Source of the DNA: Musa acuminata AAA Group
Lineage: Eukaryota > Streptophyta > Magnoliopsida > Zingiberales > Musaceae
NCBI RefSeq assembly: GCF_036884655.1
Contig: NC_088359.1
Location: 14,737,501 to 14,801,500 of the forward strand
Direction of reading: 5' to 3'
DNA length: 64,000 nucleotides
This document shows positions 11,563-22,784 of this stretch, piece by piece. Within the stretch, counting starts at the first letter, position 1. The number at the start of each line of letters is the position of its first letter. A model generated the notes under the pieces. That model worked only from the letters and a program-made list of their open reading frames with translations, did not search any database and had not been told where the DNA came from. A program made the translations under genes and the position numbers.

Positions 11563-14173
11563 ATGCCGGCGATGGTGATGTCAAATGCGGGGCCTGGTGG
11601 TGCAAAGAAATTTGAGGGAAGGATCACAATATATGTTATAATCTGTGGAATAATTGCAGCCACGGGAGGCCTCATGTTTGGTTATGACATTGGGATATCA
11701 GGTAAATTCCATTTTGTATTAATTCAGTAGTAGATTTATTTGTTATATTATCTAGCATCGGAAGTATGGCCAGGTTTGTCTTGGTTTGTCGTCATAGGTT
11801 AAATAAGATAATTAGACGCACTTTTTACAAAAAGAAAGGGAACAACTTGTTATTGAGGTTTTAACTACAACAGGAAGATGATTGTTTATTTTCTTTACTT
11901 GACATAAGCCCATTGGATGGTATTAATAATCCAATCTCCACCTCCATTGCAGAGAGATAGATGGTCTATCATACAAGATAGGCGTTGGTTGCTTGCAGAT
12001 CTTGTAATAACTTTGCTTGGGATTCCATGCATGGATTTTCCACTTGGTTGTGTGATGGTTGTTTCTCTTTGTCATCAACTGCCTCATATGTTGCTTTTGC
12101 CTAAATCCTTCCCTAGATTTATTTGTTTTATTATCTAGCATCGAAAGTATGGCCAGGTTTGTCTTACGTTGTCGTCATAGGTTAAATCAGATAATTAGAC
12201 CTACTTATTATAAAAGAAAAAAACAAAAGGAACAACTTGTTATTGAGGTACAACAGGAAGATGATTGTTTATTTTCTTTAGTTGACATTAGCCCATTTGA
12301 TGGTATTGATAATACGGTGAGAGAGATGCTCTATCATACAAGATAAGAGATGGTTGCTTGCAGATCTTGCTTGGATTTTCCACTTGGTTGTGTGATGGTT
12401 CTTTCTCTTTGTCATCAACTGCCTCATATATGTTGCTTTTGCCTAAAGCCTTCCTCATTCAGCTCCAATCTATTTCTGATCATGGAGCTAATCAATCGTA
12501 TCTGTACGGTCAATCTGCAGGGGGAGTGACATCTATGGATGACTTCTTGGAGGAGTTCTTCCCTGCGGTCTTTGAGAGGAAGCACAAAGCCAAGGAAGAC
12601 AACTATTGCAAGTTTGATAACCAAAACCTTCAGCTTTTCACTTCATCATTGTACCTTGCTGCCTTGGTAGCCAGCTTCGTAGCTTCGAAGATTTGCACGA
12701 AACATGGCCGGAAGCTCACTATGCAAGCAGCATCAATATTCTTCTTGGTTGGTGTCATCCTGAACGCAGCTGCTGTGAACATTGCCATGCTGATCATCGG
12801 AAGGATTCTCCTCGGAGTTGGTGTTGGATTTGCCAATCAGGTTTGCTCTACTTTCTTTTCATACAATTTTTCATTCTAGAGTTTCTCTTCTCTTCAGTTT
12901 CCGTCTCAATTTCCCTATTAACTTCCAATTTCTCCTGGAAGATGTATCTTTTGTTAAACTCACTTTCCGTGTCATATGTTTGCCACTATTATTCATCCTG
13001 TAGGCAGTTCCTCTATTCTTGTCGGAGATCGCACCAGTTCACGTCCGTGGAGCCTTAAACATCCTCTTCCAACTTGACGTGACCATCGGGATCTTTGTGG
13101 CGAACATTGTAAACTACTTGGTATCCAATATCCACCCCTGGGGGTGGAGACTTGCGCTTGGCTTGGCTGGAGTGCCGGCGATGATGCTTTGCTTGGGCTC
13201 CATGGTGATTGCGGAGACCCCGACGAGCCTCATCGAGCGTGAGATGCTTATGGAAGGCTTGGCCATGTTGAAGAAGATCCGGGGGACCGACAATGTCGAT
13301 GCAGAGTACGAGGAAATACTACACGCCTGCGAGATGGCACGACAGGTGAAGCAACCTTTCAAGAATCTCATGAAGAGAAGTAGCCGACCGCAATTGGTTA
13401 TTGCCATCGTGATGCAAGTCTTCCAGCAGTTCACTGGGATCAACGCCATCATGTTCTATGCACCAGTCCTCTTTCAGACCATCGGATTTAAGAATGATGC
13501 TTCACTTCTTTCTGCGGTCATCACGGGGATCGTCAATGTTCTGTCTACCGTCGTATCAGTGGTCTTAGTGGACAAAGTCGGGAGGAGATTCCTGCTTCTT
13601 GAAGCTTGTGGCCAGATGTTGATCACACAGGTTAGGGACACAAGCCATGGGCATATTAAACATGTAAATTATAGATTACGAGGAATCGTTTGAAATATGA
13701 GATTCTAACTCAAGTGGGGGGTGATTTGCATGCAGGTGGCTATTGGAGGCATTTTGCTTGTGAATTTGAAAGCAACCAATGAGCTGGGACACGGAGTGGC
13801 AGTTTGGGTGGTGGTGCTCGTGTGCCTATTCGTTTCGAGCTTTGCTTGGTCTTGGGGTCCACTTGGCTGGTTGATTCCTAGTGAAACTTTCCCCCTGGCG
13901 ACGAGGACCGCCGGCTATGCCTTTGCCGTCAGCTCCAACATGCTTTTCACCTTTGTCATTGCCCAAGCTTTCCTATCTATGATGTGTCATCTACGTGCCG
14001 GGATCTTCTTCTTCTTTGGTGCATGGATTGTGGTGATGGGTCTGTTCGTCATCTTCTTATTGCCCGAGACCAAGAACGTGCCGATCGATGAAATGACCGA
14101 GAAGGTTTGGAAGCAACATTGGTTCTGGAAGAGATTCATGGATGAGGAAGAAGACAAAAAACACTCCGTCTAA
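11563..14173 (+). CDS. Sugar transport protein (STP/MST family hexose-H+ symporter), 4 exons
   Basis: Plasma-membrane monosaccharide/proton symporter of the major facilitator superfamily. Exons read 11563-11701, 12521-12840, 13004-13630 and 13736-14173, all with GT-AG introns, giving 507 residues, the usual STP length. Twelve hydrophobic segments are expected. Visible family marks: [10 protein letters not shown] with the proton-binding Asp at residue 42, [36 protein letters not shown] (sugar-binding Gln and Asn), [19 protein letters not shown] and PETKNVPI. The lid cysteine in NYCKFDNQ and its partner in MMCHLRAG are both present. In the first half of the central loop [11 protein letters not shown] replaces the more usual ERG. 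No stop or frameshift interrupts it, so it should be functional. The exact paralogue cannot be assigned. It is the only cellular gene in the window; intron 1 is enlarged by a tandem duplication. Confidence 0.95.
11731..12455 (+). repeat. Tandem duplication in intron 1 of the transporter gene
   Basis: Two diverged head-to-tail copies, 11731-12113 (383 bp) and 12114-12455 (about 342 bp), make up nearly all of intron 1. Both begin TAGATTTATTTG, carry a block AGTATGGCCAGGTTTGTCTT and end TTGCTTTTGCCTAAA. Copy 2 lacks about 40 bp present in copy 1 and keeps a longer open frame reading [16 protein letters not shown]. Both leave the splice sites intact. Confidence 0.9.
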
Positions 14174-14238
14174 GACTCGATGATTTGTGTTTACCTTGAG
14201 GATGTCGGGGCTAACCTCGTCAACATGATCTTTATGTC

Positions 14239-14648
14239 GAGTTCATTATTTAATGCTTTTATCGATATATAATCTTCAGTTTTGAATAGTAATATTGTAA
14301 GAATATGAGGTTATCATTTTGTTTTGTCTTCGTGTTATGCTAATATATATAACTAAATAAAATATAATTATAAAATTAAAATTAATAAAACTATTATTTT
14401 GAATAGATTTGATCATAAAACAACATAACCAAAAATAATTTTTGAGTTCATTATTTAATATTTTTATCAATATATAATCTTCCCTTTTGAATATTGATAT
14501 CCTAAGAATATGAGACTATTGTTTTGTTTTATCTTTGTGTTATGCTAATATTTGTAACTAAATAAAAAATAATTATAAAATTAAAATTTATAAAACTATT
14601 ATTTTGAATAGATTTGATCATAAAACAACATAACCAAAAATAATTTTT
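14239..14648 (+). repeat. 205-bp tandem duplication downstream of the transporter gene
   Basis: Two AT-rich units, 14239-14443 and 14444-14648, each starting GAGTTCATTATTTAAT and ending CCAAAAATAATTTTT. It begins about 65 bp after the transporter stop codon, so it may overlap the 3' UTR or terminator. Only scattered substitutions separate the copies. No gene is seen in this stretch. Confidence 0.92.
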
Positions 14649-14759
14649 GAGGTAGAATGTCATTGGCGCCCACAATTTGCTAGAAATTGTTGGGGCATTT
14701 GATTCAATATTATGTAAATCAAAATATTATGAGTTTTTGGTCACATCTTTCCATAATTT

Positions 14760-15267
14760 TGAGAATCTTACAAGCCAATTCCGAGTTACCAAAATTTAGA
14801 AATTACAGTTTTACTAAGTCCTTTTAGACCATTGCCGAAATATATAGATCGGGTGTACATGTCTCTAATGGTCTCACTCAGTTTCATCCGAAACAACTCA
14901 TAAGTATGGACTAAAAGATTAATTTTTGACTCTTTTACTCTGCTAGTGCATTTGTGAGTAACTTCTAGTGTCTGTCAAATATTAAAAGCAATTTCACAAA
15001 TGGACACTCAATTAAACTCATTTTTATCTAAAGCACAAAACAAGACATTCAAAGACTTGGCATTGTGAAAGTCTTCTTCTCCAACTCATTCCAATCATTT
15101 ATTGGAAGAGAAGACTTTTGAAACCCATTTTCTACAATATTTCATAATTTGAAATCCATAAAAATTAGAAAAATCCTCCTTCTAGTCTTCCAATAGGTGT
15201 AATTTGTTCCATTGAACATAGGCAGACGTTTAATTGAGTGACCCTCTTGGTTGTCGGTAAATGCCAT
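14760..15267 (-). pseudogene. E4 copia gag fragment
   Basis: N-terminal gag of a SIRE-like copia element; the ATG is the complement of 15265-15267. It keeps the order of gag blocks seen in E10 but with many substitutions, indels and stops. Similarity fades at about 14760-14820, and the stretch 14649-14760 has no recognised content. The rest of the element has been lost where it meets the gene island. Confidence 0.75.
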
Positions 15268-15300
15268 CTCTCTTAGGTTTCAAACCAAATGAGAGTGACC

Positions 15301-15314
15301 TTGCTCTGATACCA
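15301..15314 (-). promoter_or_regulatory. E4 primer-binding site
   Basis: TGGTATCAGAGC on the minus strand, two bases from the LTR end at 15317. Confidence 0.8.
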
Positions 15315-15986
15315 ATTGTTAGGATCAAGAGCGGCAAGGTGAATTAGTGCAGTGAAAAAATCGATGATTTCAAAAAATATTCGTTTCGATTAAATCTATT
15401 TTGGAAATATATTAAACTTGAAGGCGTTTGTAAGAGTGTAAAGCGAAAGTTAAGGAAGATTGCAATAATGTAAATTGCTTAAATAAAAACGCAAACTAGA
15501 ATTTAGAGTGGTTCAGTCATTGTGACCTACATCCACTTCCGATTCCTCCTCCGTCGATGTCACCGGTGTCCACTAATGGTCTTCCTTCAATAGACGAAGA
15601 CCAACCACCTTTTACAGCTCTTTCTCCTTTTACTGTGTTTAGGAGATAACTCTTATAAGTCTCACTCCTTTTTCTTGGATGGTTACAAAGCTAAGAGAGG
15701 GATGGGAGGACTCTTCTCACTTTTATAATACTTTAACACCCCAAGAATTCAAGATTATGTTAACATTTTAGTGCTCTTTCATGCAGAAAAGGGTGGGGTA
15801 TTTATTTTTATTTTTGGTAAGTAAAAGTAAATTGATTATGTGTAAAGATTCTACAAATAGCTTTATCTATACAAGTCATAGACAAAGCCAATTAACTCAT
15901 AGAGTGCGAATGCGATAGTTATGACTACACATGCTGTAGACTATAACTACCTATGGGTACATTATTTGACATCATTCCCAAGATCT

Positions 15987-18900
15987 TTAGCTAATAGCAA
16001 AATTAAATTTGATAAAAATATCTTTTTCTCTTCGGGTGAAGTGCTCGATTTTGAGATCATGCTCCATACAGGATCTTGAGTCTCTAATAATCTCTTTCAA
16101 GAGCTGAGCATTGTTTGTGTGTTGACATTCAAAGATTCTATTACATCTCTCCTTCCACATCCACCAAATAGCGCATCTGAAAGTAACCTTTGCCAATTGT
16201 GTAAGTGGCCCTTTTCTTGAGAAACATTGCATAAGGTCACCTAGTTCTTGGTGCAAGTTTGGTTGCGGCAGTCTATTGAGTTCAAATCGCTGGAGAATCT
16301 CCTTCCATATCCATTTTGTATAATTACAAGCAAAATAAAGGTGGTCAACAGTTTCTTCTTGTTGAAAACAAAGGGAGCATCGGTTAACATGATAGATACC
16401 TCTTCTTTTCATATTGTCTATTGTAGGTAGTTTATTGAGAAGAGTCTGCCATGTACATAAGGAGTGTCTTTGTGATCCCGGTCGATCCCATGTCCAACTG
16501 CTTGGGACCCACTTGTTATTTCTTTGTCTAATTTGATTCCATACGGATGTGGCACTAAATTTGCCATTGTCATGAGGCCAAATAAGTATATCTGAAGAGT
16601 TGTTCCTGATTGGAATAGCTATGATAGTCGGCCAAAGTGATAACATTTCGGGAGAAATAGGATTAGGGAGACACCAGGTACCATTAGCAATGAACTCGGA
16701 AACCTTCCAATCTTTGGGAGCCCCAAGATCTTTTCGTATTCTGTCGCCATATAATTGAAATATACTCTTCCCATTCACCCAAGGATCGTACCACATATTA
16801 GTACTAGTTCCAGAAGAGATTGCATAAGAAATGTGTTTGATTAGCCAATTCCTTGCCTTTAAAATTCCTTTCCAAGCTGAAGAGTGGTATGTTCTTGTTG
16901 AAATTTCCCAGATTGATTCCTTTGAAAGATACCTAGCAGAAACCCATTGTGACCATAAGGAACATTTGTTTTGCAAAAGATCCCACAATTGTTGTACCAG
17001 GCATGCTTGATTCCAATCTCTAGTATTTCTCAAATTTAGCCCCCCTTTATCTTTCGGTTTGCAAATGCTATCCCAATTTACCATATGCATTGCCTTATCA
17101 TTTATGCCATTCCAGAAGAAGTTCATTAATAACCGTTCAATATCTTGGAGAAGTCCAGCAGGCAGAAGAAATGCATTACACCAATATATAGAGTAGGAGT
17201 GCAATACAGAACGGATGAGTTCGAGTCGTCCTGCTTTTGATAGAAGCCTATTTTTCCAAGAAGAAATTCTATTCTTTATTTTTTGTAGGATAGGCTGACA
17301 GTGGGTTTTGTGAATGCCTGTGGATATGAGCGGGAGACCCAAATAAGGAACTGGCAGGCTTCCCTCACTAACCCCCAAAGTTTGTGCAATAAAGACCTTA
17401 TTCTCAACGTGAGGGTTCATATATACTTTACTTTTCGCATGATTTAACTGAAGTCCAGAAACCATACCAAAGTCATTCATAATAGTAGCCAGGTTCTTTA
17501 CTGAAGTTGGATCATTTTGGAGAAAGATAAGTAAATCATCTGCAAATGTTATATGTGATATATGAATAGAGCCAGCATTGGGTACCTTTATGCTGCCATT
17601 TAAGACTGCATGTTCCAACATACAGCTAAGTCCTTCCATCGCAATAGTAAAGAGATACGGAGAGAGTGGATCACCTTGTCGGATGCCATTCGTGCTCCCA
17701 AAAAAACCAATAGGCGAGCCATTAAAGAGTATCGAAAACTTTGGAGTTTCCAGGCAAGATTGAATCCAATTAACCCATTGCTGTGGGAAGTTCATATCGA
17801 GGAGCATCTTATAGATAAATTTCCTATTAACTGAATCAAAGGCTTTCCGTAAATCAGCTTTAAAACATATTTTTGTCCCTCTTGCTTTTGAATGCAAATC
17901 TTTGACCAAGTCATTAGCAAGCAAAATGTTATGATGTATACTTCTCCCTTTGATGAAAGCAGCTTGATTTGGGCTAATGATCTTGTGTATTACCTTTTGC
18001 ATTCTATTTGCTAATATTTTGGAGATGATCTTGTAAATAAAGTTGCATAATGATATGGGTCGATAGTTCTCTAGTGAATCAGCCCCAGCATTCTTCGGAA
18101 TTAAAGAAATAAAGGTGCAATTCATCTCTCTAAGAATATGACCTGAAGAGAAAAAATGTTGGCAAGCCTTGATCACATCATTTCCAATAATAGACCAAGC
18201 AGTTTGGTAAAATTCAGTTGGAAATCCATCTGGACCTGGGCTTTTGTGCTTTGGTGACTTAAAGACAACACATACAATTTCGTCGTCAGTAATTGGGGCA
18301 TTGAGGATTAAAATAGCTTCCGAATCAAGTTTTCTAGTCGGCTCCACATGAATGTTATTAGTTTTCCCAGCTTGATTGAGTAAGGAATAAAAAAATTGCT
18401 CTGTGTGTGCTTTAACCTCTTCTAAATTCTCAATAAGATTATCATCTTTGTCTCTGCATTTGCTGATACGGTTAACAGCCCTTCGAGTAGCAATTGAAGC
18501 ATAGAAAAATTTAGTATTGGAATCTCCTAGTGTAAGCCAATGCTGTCGAGACTTCTGCTTTACAAAACTTTCCTCCTGTTTTAAGGCTTGCATGAAGTTA
18601 TTTCTGGCTTCTGTCTCTTTGTAGATAATATTCTCATCATTTGGCTGAAGTTGCAGCTCATGTTGCAATGACATTAGTTCCTTCCTGCAAAATTGAACTG
18701 TGGTGGTAATATTGCCAAAGGTATTTGTATTCCACTCCTTTAGTGCTTCTTTACAGGCTTTGAGCTTTTGACATAAGATGTAAGGGGGAGATCCATGCAC
18801 ATTAACATTCCAAGCAGATCTGATAACATCAAGAAATTGAGGATGAGTACTCCACATGTTAAAGAATCTAAACGGTTTCTTGCCTCTTGGTGTCGCTTTG

Positions 18901-19607
18901 TCTGCGTGTATATACATTAAAGAATGGTCAGAAAACAAAGGAGCACCATACTCAAGAAGTGAATCTGGGTAAACTGTTAACCATTCATGATTAATCAAAC
19001 ACCTATCAAGTCGAGCCATTATTTTTCTGTTAGCAGCACCTTGATTACTCCAGGAGAGCCAATTACCCACAGATTTCATATCAAACAAAGCTGCAGTGTC
19101 AATGTAATCATTAAAACTTTGAAGCTGGCTTTCTGAAAGTTGTCTACCCCCCTCTTTTTCATTTGTATACCGAACAGTATTAAAGTCTCCAAGAACAATC
19201 CAAGGTACATTGAGACAGCCATTTGCAATATTAGTCAGGTCAGACCAAAGAGTATTTCTTTCTTGCATACTATTTGAAGCATATATACCAATGAAATTGA
19301 ATTGACAGCCATTCTTTTTGCCCTCTACCTTAAGTTGAATGAATTGATCAGTAGCAGAAATAAACCAAGCATTAATAGAGTTAGGATGCCATAAGACCCA
19401 TATTCTACCAAAAGTTTCATTTGAGTCATTGGTAAACAGTTCTGCGTCCGGCCATATTAAATTCTTTTGAGCTTGAACGCGCGATTGTTTAATTTTCGTT
19501 TCTACTAGAATAACAATATCATATGCGGCAGACTTGATTATTCTATTGAGCTCCCGACATTTTTCCGGCTTATTAAGTCCGCGAACATTCCAACATGTTA
19601 TCTTCAT
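15987..19607 (-). CDS. LINE ORF2: endonuclease / reverse transcriptase, 1206 aa
   Basis: Uninterrupted ORF2 protein that nicks target DNA and copies the LINE RNA into the break. Residues 1 to about 235 are an APE-type endonuclease (start MKITCWNVRGLNK, catalytic VETK near 37, closing SDHSLM). The reverse transcriptase core spans about 450-750 (SLIPKN, FADLRKAFDSV-type block written here as KADLRKAFDS, GIRQGDPLSPYLF) with catalytic FADD at 688-691. The C-terminal third ends in a zinc-binding RVT domain (CSLCFQQEETVDHLYFAC). It stops five codons earlier than L2, where AAA replaces the TAA. ORF1 ends 38 bp upstream. It could be functional; plant silencing is likely. Confidence 0.93.
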   Translation of the reverse strand: MKITCWNVRGLNKPEKCRELNRIIKSAAYDIVILVETKIKQSRVQAQKNLIWPDAELFTNDSNETFGRIWVLWHPNSINAWFISATDQFIQLKVEGKKNGCQFNFIGIYASNSMQERNTLWSDLTNIANGCLNVPWIVLGDFNTVRYTNEKEGGRQLSESQLQSFNDYIDTAALFDMKSVGNWLSWSNQGAANRKIMARLDRCLINHEWLTVYPDSLLEYGAPLFSDHSLMYIHADKATPRGKKPFRFFNMWSTHPQFLDVIRSAWNVNVHGSPPYILCQKLKACKEALKEWNTNTFGNITTTVQFCRKELMSLQHELQLQPNDENIIYKETEARNNFMQALKQEESFVKQKSRQHWLTLGDSNTKFFYASIATRRAVNRISKCRDKDDNLIENLEEVKAHTEQFFYSLLNQAGKTNNIHVEPTRKLDSEAILILNAPITDDEIVCVVFKSPKHKSPGPDGFPTEFYQTAWSIIGNDVIKACQHFFSSGHILREMNCTFISLIPKNAGADSLENYRPISLCNFIYKIISKILANRMQKVIHKIISPNQAAFIKGRSIHHNILLANDLVKDLHSKARGTKICFKADLRKAFDSVNRKFIYKMLLDMNFPQQWVNWIQSCLETPKFSILFNGSPIGFFGSTNGIRQGDPLSPYLFTIAMEGLSCMLEHAVLNGSIKVPNAGSIHISHITFADDLLIFLQNDPTSVKNLATIMNDFGMVSGLQLNHAKSKVYMNPHVENKVFIAQTLGVSEGSLPVPYLGLPLISTGIHKTHCQPILQKIKNRISSWKNRLLSKAGRLELIRSVLHSYSIYWCNAFLLPAGLLQDIERLLMNFFWNGINDKAMHMVNWDSICKPKDKGGLNLRNTRDWNQACLVQQLWDLLQNKCSLWSQWVSARYLSKESIWEISTRTYHSSAWKGILKARNWLIKHISYAISSGTSTNMWYDPWVNGKSIFQLYGDRIRKDLGAPKDWKVSEFIANGTWCLPNPISPEMLSLWPTIIAIPIRNNSSDILIWPHDNGKFSATSVWNQIRQRNNKWVPSSWTWDRPGSQRHSLCTWQTLLNKLPTIDNMKRRGIYHVNRCSLCFQQEETVDHLYFACNYTKWIWKEILQRFELNRLPQPNLHQELGDLMQCFSRKGPLTQLAKVTFRCAIWWMWKERCNRIFECQHTNNAQLLKEIIRDSRSCMEHDLKIEHFTRREKDIFIKFNFAIS

Positions 19608-19645
19608 CAGTAATAAAGAAATGAAAAGGTGGTAAGGTATTCATC

Positions 19646-20650
19646 CTACGACTTTGGATGGACTGTACCATCCTTTTTCTTATCCTTCGGTTTTGTATTT
19701 TCCTCCCGCACAATATCCTTACCTCTTATGACTTTATTTCTATATTTATCTACTTCATCTACAGCTTGCAGATTTTTAAACTTTAAAATACCTTGAATCA
19801 TGTGGTCTTGATTGGCAGGGTTTGTTGAAGCACGATAAGATTGTTGCAGCACAATTTCCTGGATAGTACTTGTTGGAGTAGCTTGGCTAGAGAGGTTTGT
19901 TGGTGCATGAGTTTGTTGAGACAGAATATCCTTGTTGGCGATGTTTGTTGTGGCTTGAGTTTGTTGAGGAAGAATATCCTTGCTGGCGAGATTTGTTTGG
20001 GCCTGAGTTTGTTGAGTTATTGTGGACGGATCCAATGATATTGGAAGAGATGAAGTTCCTGACTTATGTTTCTCCTGTCCACTAGTACCAAGGGAAACCT
20101 CTGTTATGGAAGGCTCCGACATTGTAGGAAGAGATATAATTTTGGATTTGTCCTTCTGTCCGCGGTGCTGTCCTTGTGAGTCGGAATGCTCAATAGTCTT
20201 CGCCACCATCGGTGCTACTGCCATTAGAGAAGACTCGCTTTGTTGCGGAGGCGCTTGACGTGGTCGATAGACCTTTGTGATTTGTTTTGGAGTTTGCTGA
20301 CAAGCTCCATTTGCATGACCAAAAGATAAGCAATGCTGACATCGTTGTGGCTTCCAAGAATATGAGACATGTACCTTCCGAGTGTTCCCGTCAAGATCAC
20401 GATAGAAAACCTCATTTGGAAGATCTTCGTCAGAAGAAACAATAAAACGTCGACTCCAAAGATGTAGAGGAAGACCTTGAAAGGATACCCATAATGGAAT
20501 AGACTGTAGGCTATCTAACTCCAAACGGACATCAGGAGACCAGCGTCGTAGAATCATTGGATGGCCGCGAATAGTCCAGAATCCTTCGAGGACTCGTTGT
20601 AAATCTTCTTCAGAGTATAGCTTGCAAACAAAGAATCCGTTCTCCAGCAT
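19646..20650 (-). pseudogene. LINE ORF1 (DUF4283-like, zinc knuckle), 5'-truncated
   Basis: RNA-binding ORF1 protein of a plant LINE. The 334-codon frame shows the DUF4283-type fold region (GFFVCKLYSEEDLQ, then LPLHLWS) and one zinc knuckle (CQHCLSFGHANGAC) near residue 110, followed by a Gln/Thr/Ser-rich tail with three near-repeats of the type DILPQQTQA(T/P)TN. The frame continues upstream of this ATG to about 20750 but with a TGA in place of a residue before WGISSFD, and its true N-terminus is missing. The transposed copy therefore lacks a normal ORF1. Confidence 0.85.
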
Positions 20651-21586
20651 ATGAAGATCAAATGACGATATTCCCCATCAAGTTTTGATAAATGAGGATA
20701 GTGGGAAATAAGATGTTTTGAGACCTACCACATAGCCAACAATCGCCATAGACCACAATGGCTTCAAAATTGGAGCAAAAAAGTATCACATTCCCGAATT
20801 TCGGGATACTAGTGGTACCACCACCATTACTGGGTGGTACTATCGCCTATAGTCTGACATTGGGCGGTACCATCATCTAGTCTAGGCAGTACGACTGCTT
20901 GACAAAGCTCGAAGACCGAGCTCTAGTGGTACCACCGCTTGACAAGGGTGGTACCACCGCTGGCAGCATTAACTGCCTGTGGTACCATCGCCGAGACTAC
21001 CTGGTAGACTGGGTCACCAGGTGGTGCCACTACCGACCTTGGCGGTGTCATTGCCGACCATGGTTTCAGGTGTTGAATGGGTTGTTTAATCCGGCCCAAA
21101 TCAACCCTATTAAGGGCCTAGTTGACCCCTAACTGAGTTAGTGGGATTATCCCCTAATCATAACTCAACTTACGGTCTAACTATAATAACTAAGATATTT
21201 AGCAAGGCACTCTTGTTCCGATACGCCAATTGTTCTTGTGGTGAGCTTTCGACGATCTTCCGGCGAACTTCTGACGATCTCTTCGGCAAAGTTCCGACGG
21301 ACTCTCGGCAAGCTTCTGGACTTTAGGATAATCTTCTTGGCGAGTTCTGATGAGCCTCTTTGGCAAGCTCTTGGACTTCTCGGTCAGTTCTGGCAGAATT
21401 TCCGATGAATGTCCGGACTTCCAAAGAACTCTCGAACTCCCAACGAAGTCCCGATCTTGACTATGGCACAACACTTGCTCTCTATGTCTTAATGCTATCG
21501 TAGTTAATCCTGCATACTTTTCTCAACATATGGATTATATCAAACAATTTACAATTGATTTTATCATCAAAATCTGAGATTCAACA

Positions 21587-22784
21587 GCCTTATTGTCAAA
21601 CAACGATTTCGTAGTCCTAATGGTATATCTGGCCCTTAGACTTGAGATGCCAAGGATGTCCTGTATGAGTACTCTACTCTTTAATACCAGACTTATAGGT
21701 TTAGAGGTTTCAGATCTTGTATAGTCGGTCATCAGAAGTAGTAGCCAACCTTACGAGGACTATTGAGTGTCGATAGAGGATCATCCACTTTCGGTGTCAT
21801 GAGAGGAATATCCCATATATTCTTGCTCAAACAAATCCATGGCTAGGGTCATTCGGATTGAGGGAGAAAGAGTTCTTCGAGAGAATTCGATTAGAGCGAG
21901 ACCCGAGTAGAAACCGTATAGGTCTGACAGCACGATGCCCGGTATACGGTCTCTGGGATATTAAATAGATGAGAGACTATAGGTATATGATAATTGAGAA
22001 TAGACAGGTCCAATGGATTGGATTCCCCTATATCGTTTAGGGACTACGGCGTAGTGGCATAGTACATTCGTAGTTGATGAGTCGAGTGAATTATTATGGA
22101 GATAATAATTCACTAAGTCAGAAGGAGTTTTAACAGGTATGACTCACGACCAGCTCGATATTGGGCCTAGAGGGTCACACACATATGGTAGATATTGTGA
22201 TGAGTAGAGGTTCAAATATGAGATATCCGTTAGAGCTCCTATCGTATTGGATATCCAATAAGCCCCTGAATTATTGGATCCTATGGATGAGATCCAATAA
22301 GAGCCAATGAGAGCTTATTGGATATAGATCCATTAATCTAAGAGGCTTGGATAATTGGATGGAGATCTAATACCCATTAGAGGAGGATCCATTAGGGTTA
22401 AGTTGATAAGGGATCTCTATAAATAGGAGGGAACCAATGGTTCATAAGCTAGAGCCTTTTTAGGTTGCCTCTCCTATTCTCCTCCCATTCTCCTCCTCAC
22501 ATAGCAGGCTTGGAGTTTTAAGGAGCATCGTCATAAACTTGCTGTGTGGATCACCACTAGAGAGAGGACGCTTGACCTTCTTCACCCTATCTTAGAGATC
22601 TACAGAGATTCAGGGATATGTGATCTCCTTAGGTAACACAATCTTTCATATACATAGTTTTAAGTTTTATAGGTTTTTCACACCAATCTTCACAGGACAA
22701 CGAGCACATCTTTTGAGAAATTAGAGATTTTATTTTTTCTGTTTTTCCGCTATGCATGTGATGTCGCCCCCAGATTTTCCAATA
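21587..22784 (+). mobile_element. E5: 5'-truncated LTR of copia delta family
   Basis: A 1.2-kb LTR fragment in + orientation, the same family as the E8 and E9 LTRs (34011-35502, 36708-38200), which lie in the opposite orientation. It has a TATA box (TATAAATA, 22418-22425) and ends GATTTTCCAATA, a mutated version of the usual ...CCCAACA. The first 300 or so bases are missing at the E4 junction. Its right end lies inside the E6 3' LTR. Confidence 0.85.

Larger units (their letters stand above)
15806..20750 (-). mobile_element. LINE L1 (L1-type non-LTR retrotransposon), nearly full length
   Basis: A minus-strand LINE of about 4.9 kb. It has an A-rich 3' end (complement of about 15800-15815), a 3' UTR of roughly 180 bp, a long intact ORF2 (19607-15987) and ORF1 (about 20750-19646). 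The 5' end is truncated within ORF1. It lies in the E4 LTR just past its TATA region. Target-site duplications could not be fixed with certainty. L2 at 43603-45948 is a very close 5'-truncated relative. Confidence 0.9.
15317..21586 (-). mobile_element. E4 5' LTR, split by LINE L1
   Basis: The LTR occupies 15317-15805 and 20751-21586 (about 1.3 kb without L1). On the minus strand it runs TGTTGAATCTCAG...GATCCTAACA. Its GC block has GGTACCACC-type repeats as in E6, while the part at about 21110-21480 resembles the alpha/beta LTRs, so it is mosaic. The poly-C tract near the inner end, seen in sister LTRs, has been deleted. Its right end abuts E5 sequence exactly at the terminal CA, suggesting E4 inserted into E5. 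Confidence 0.8.
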
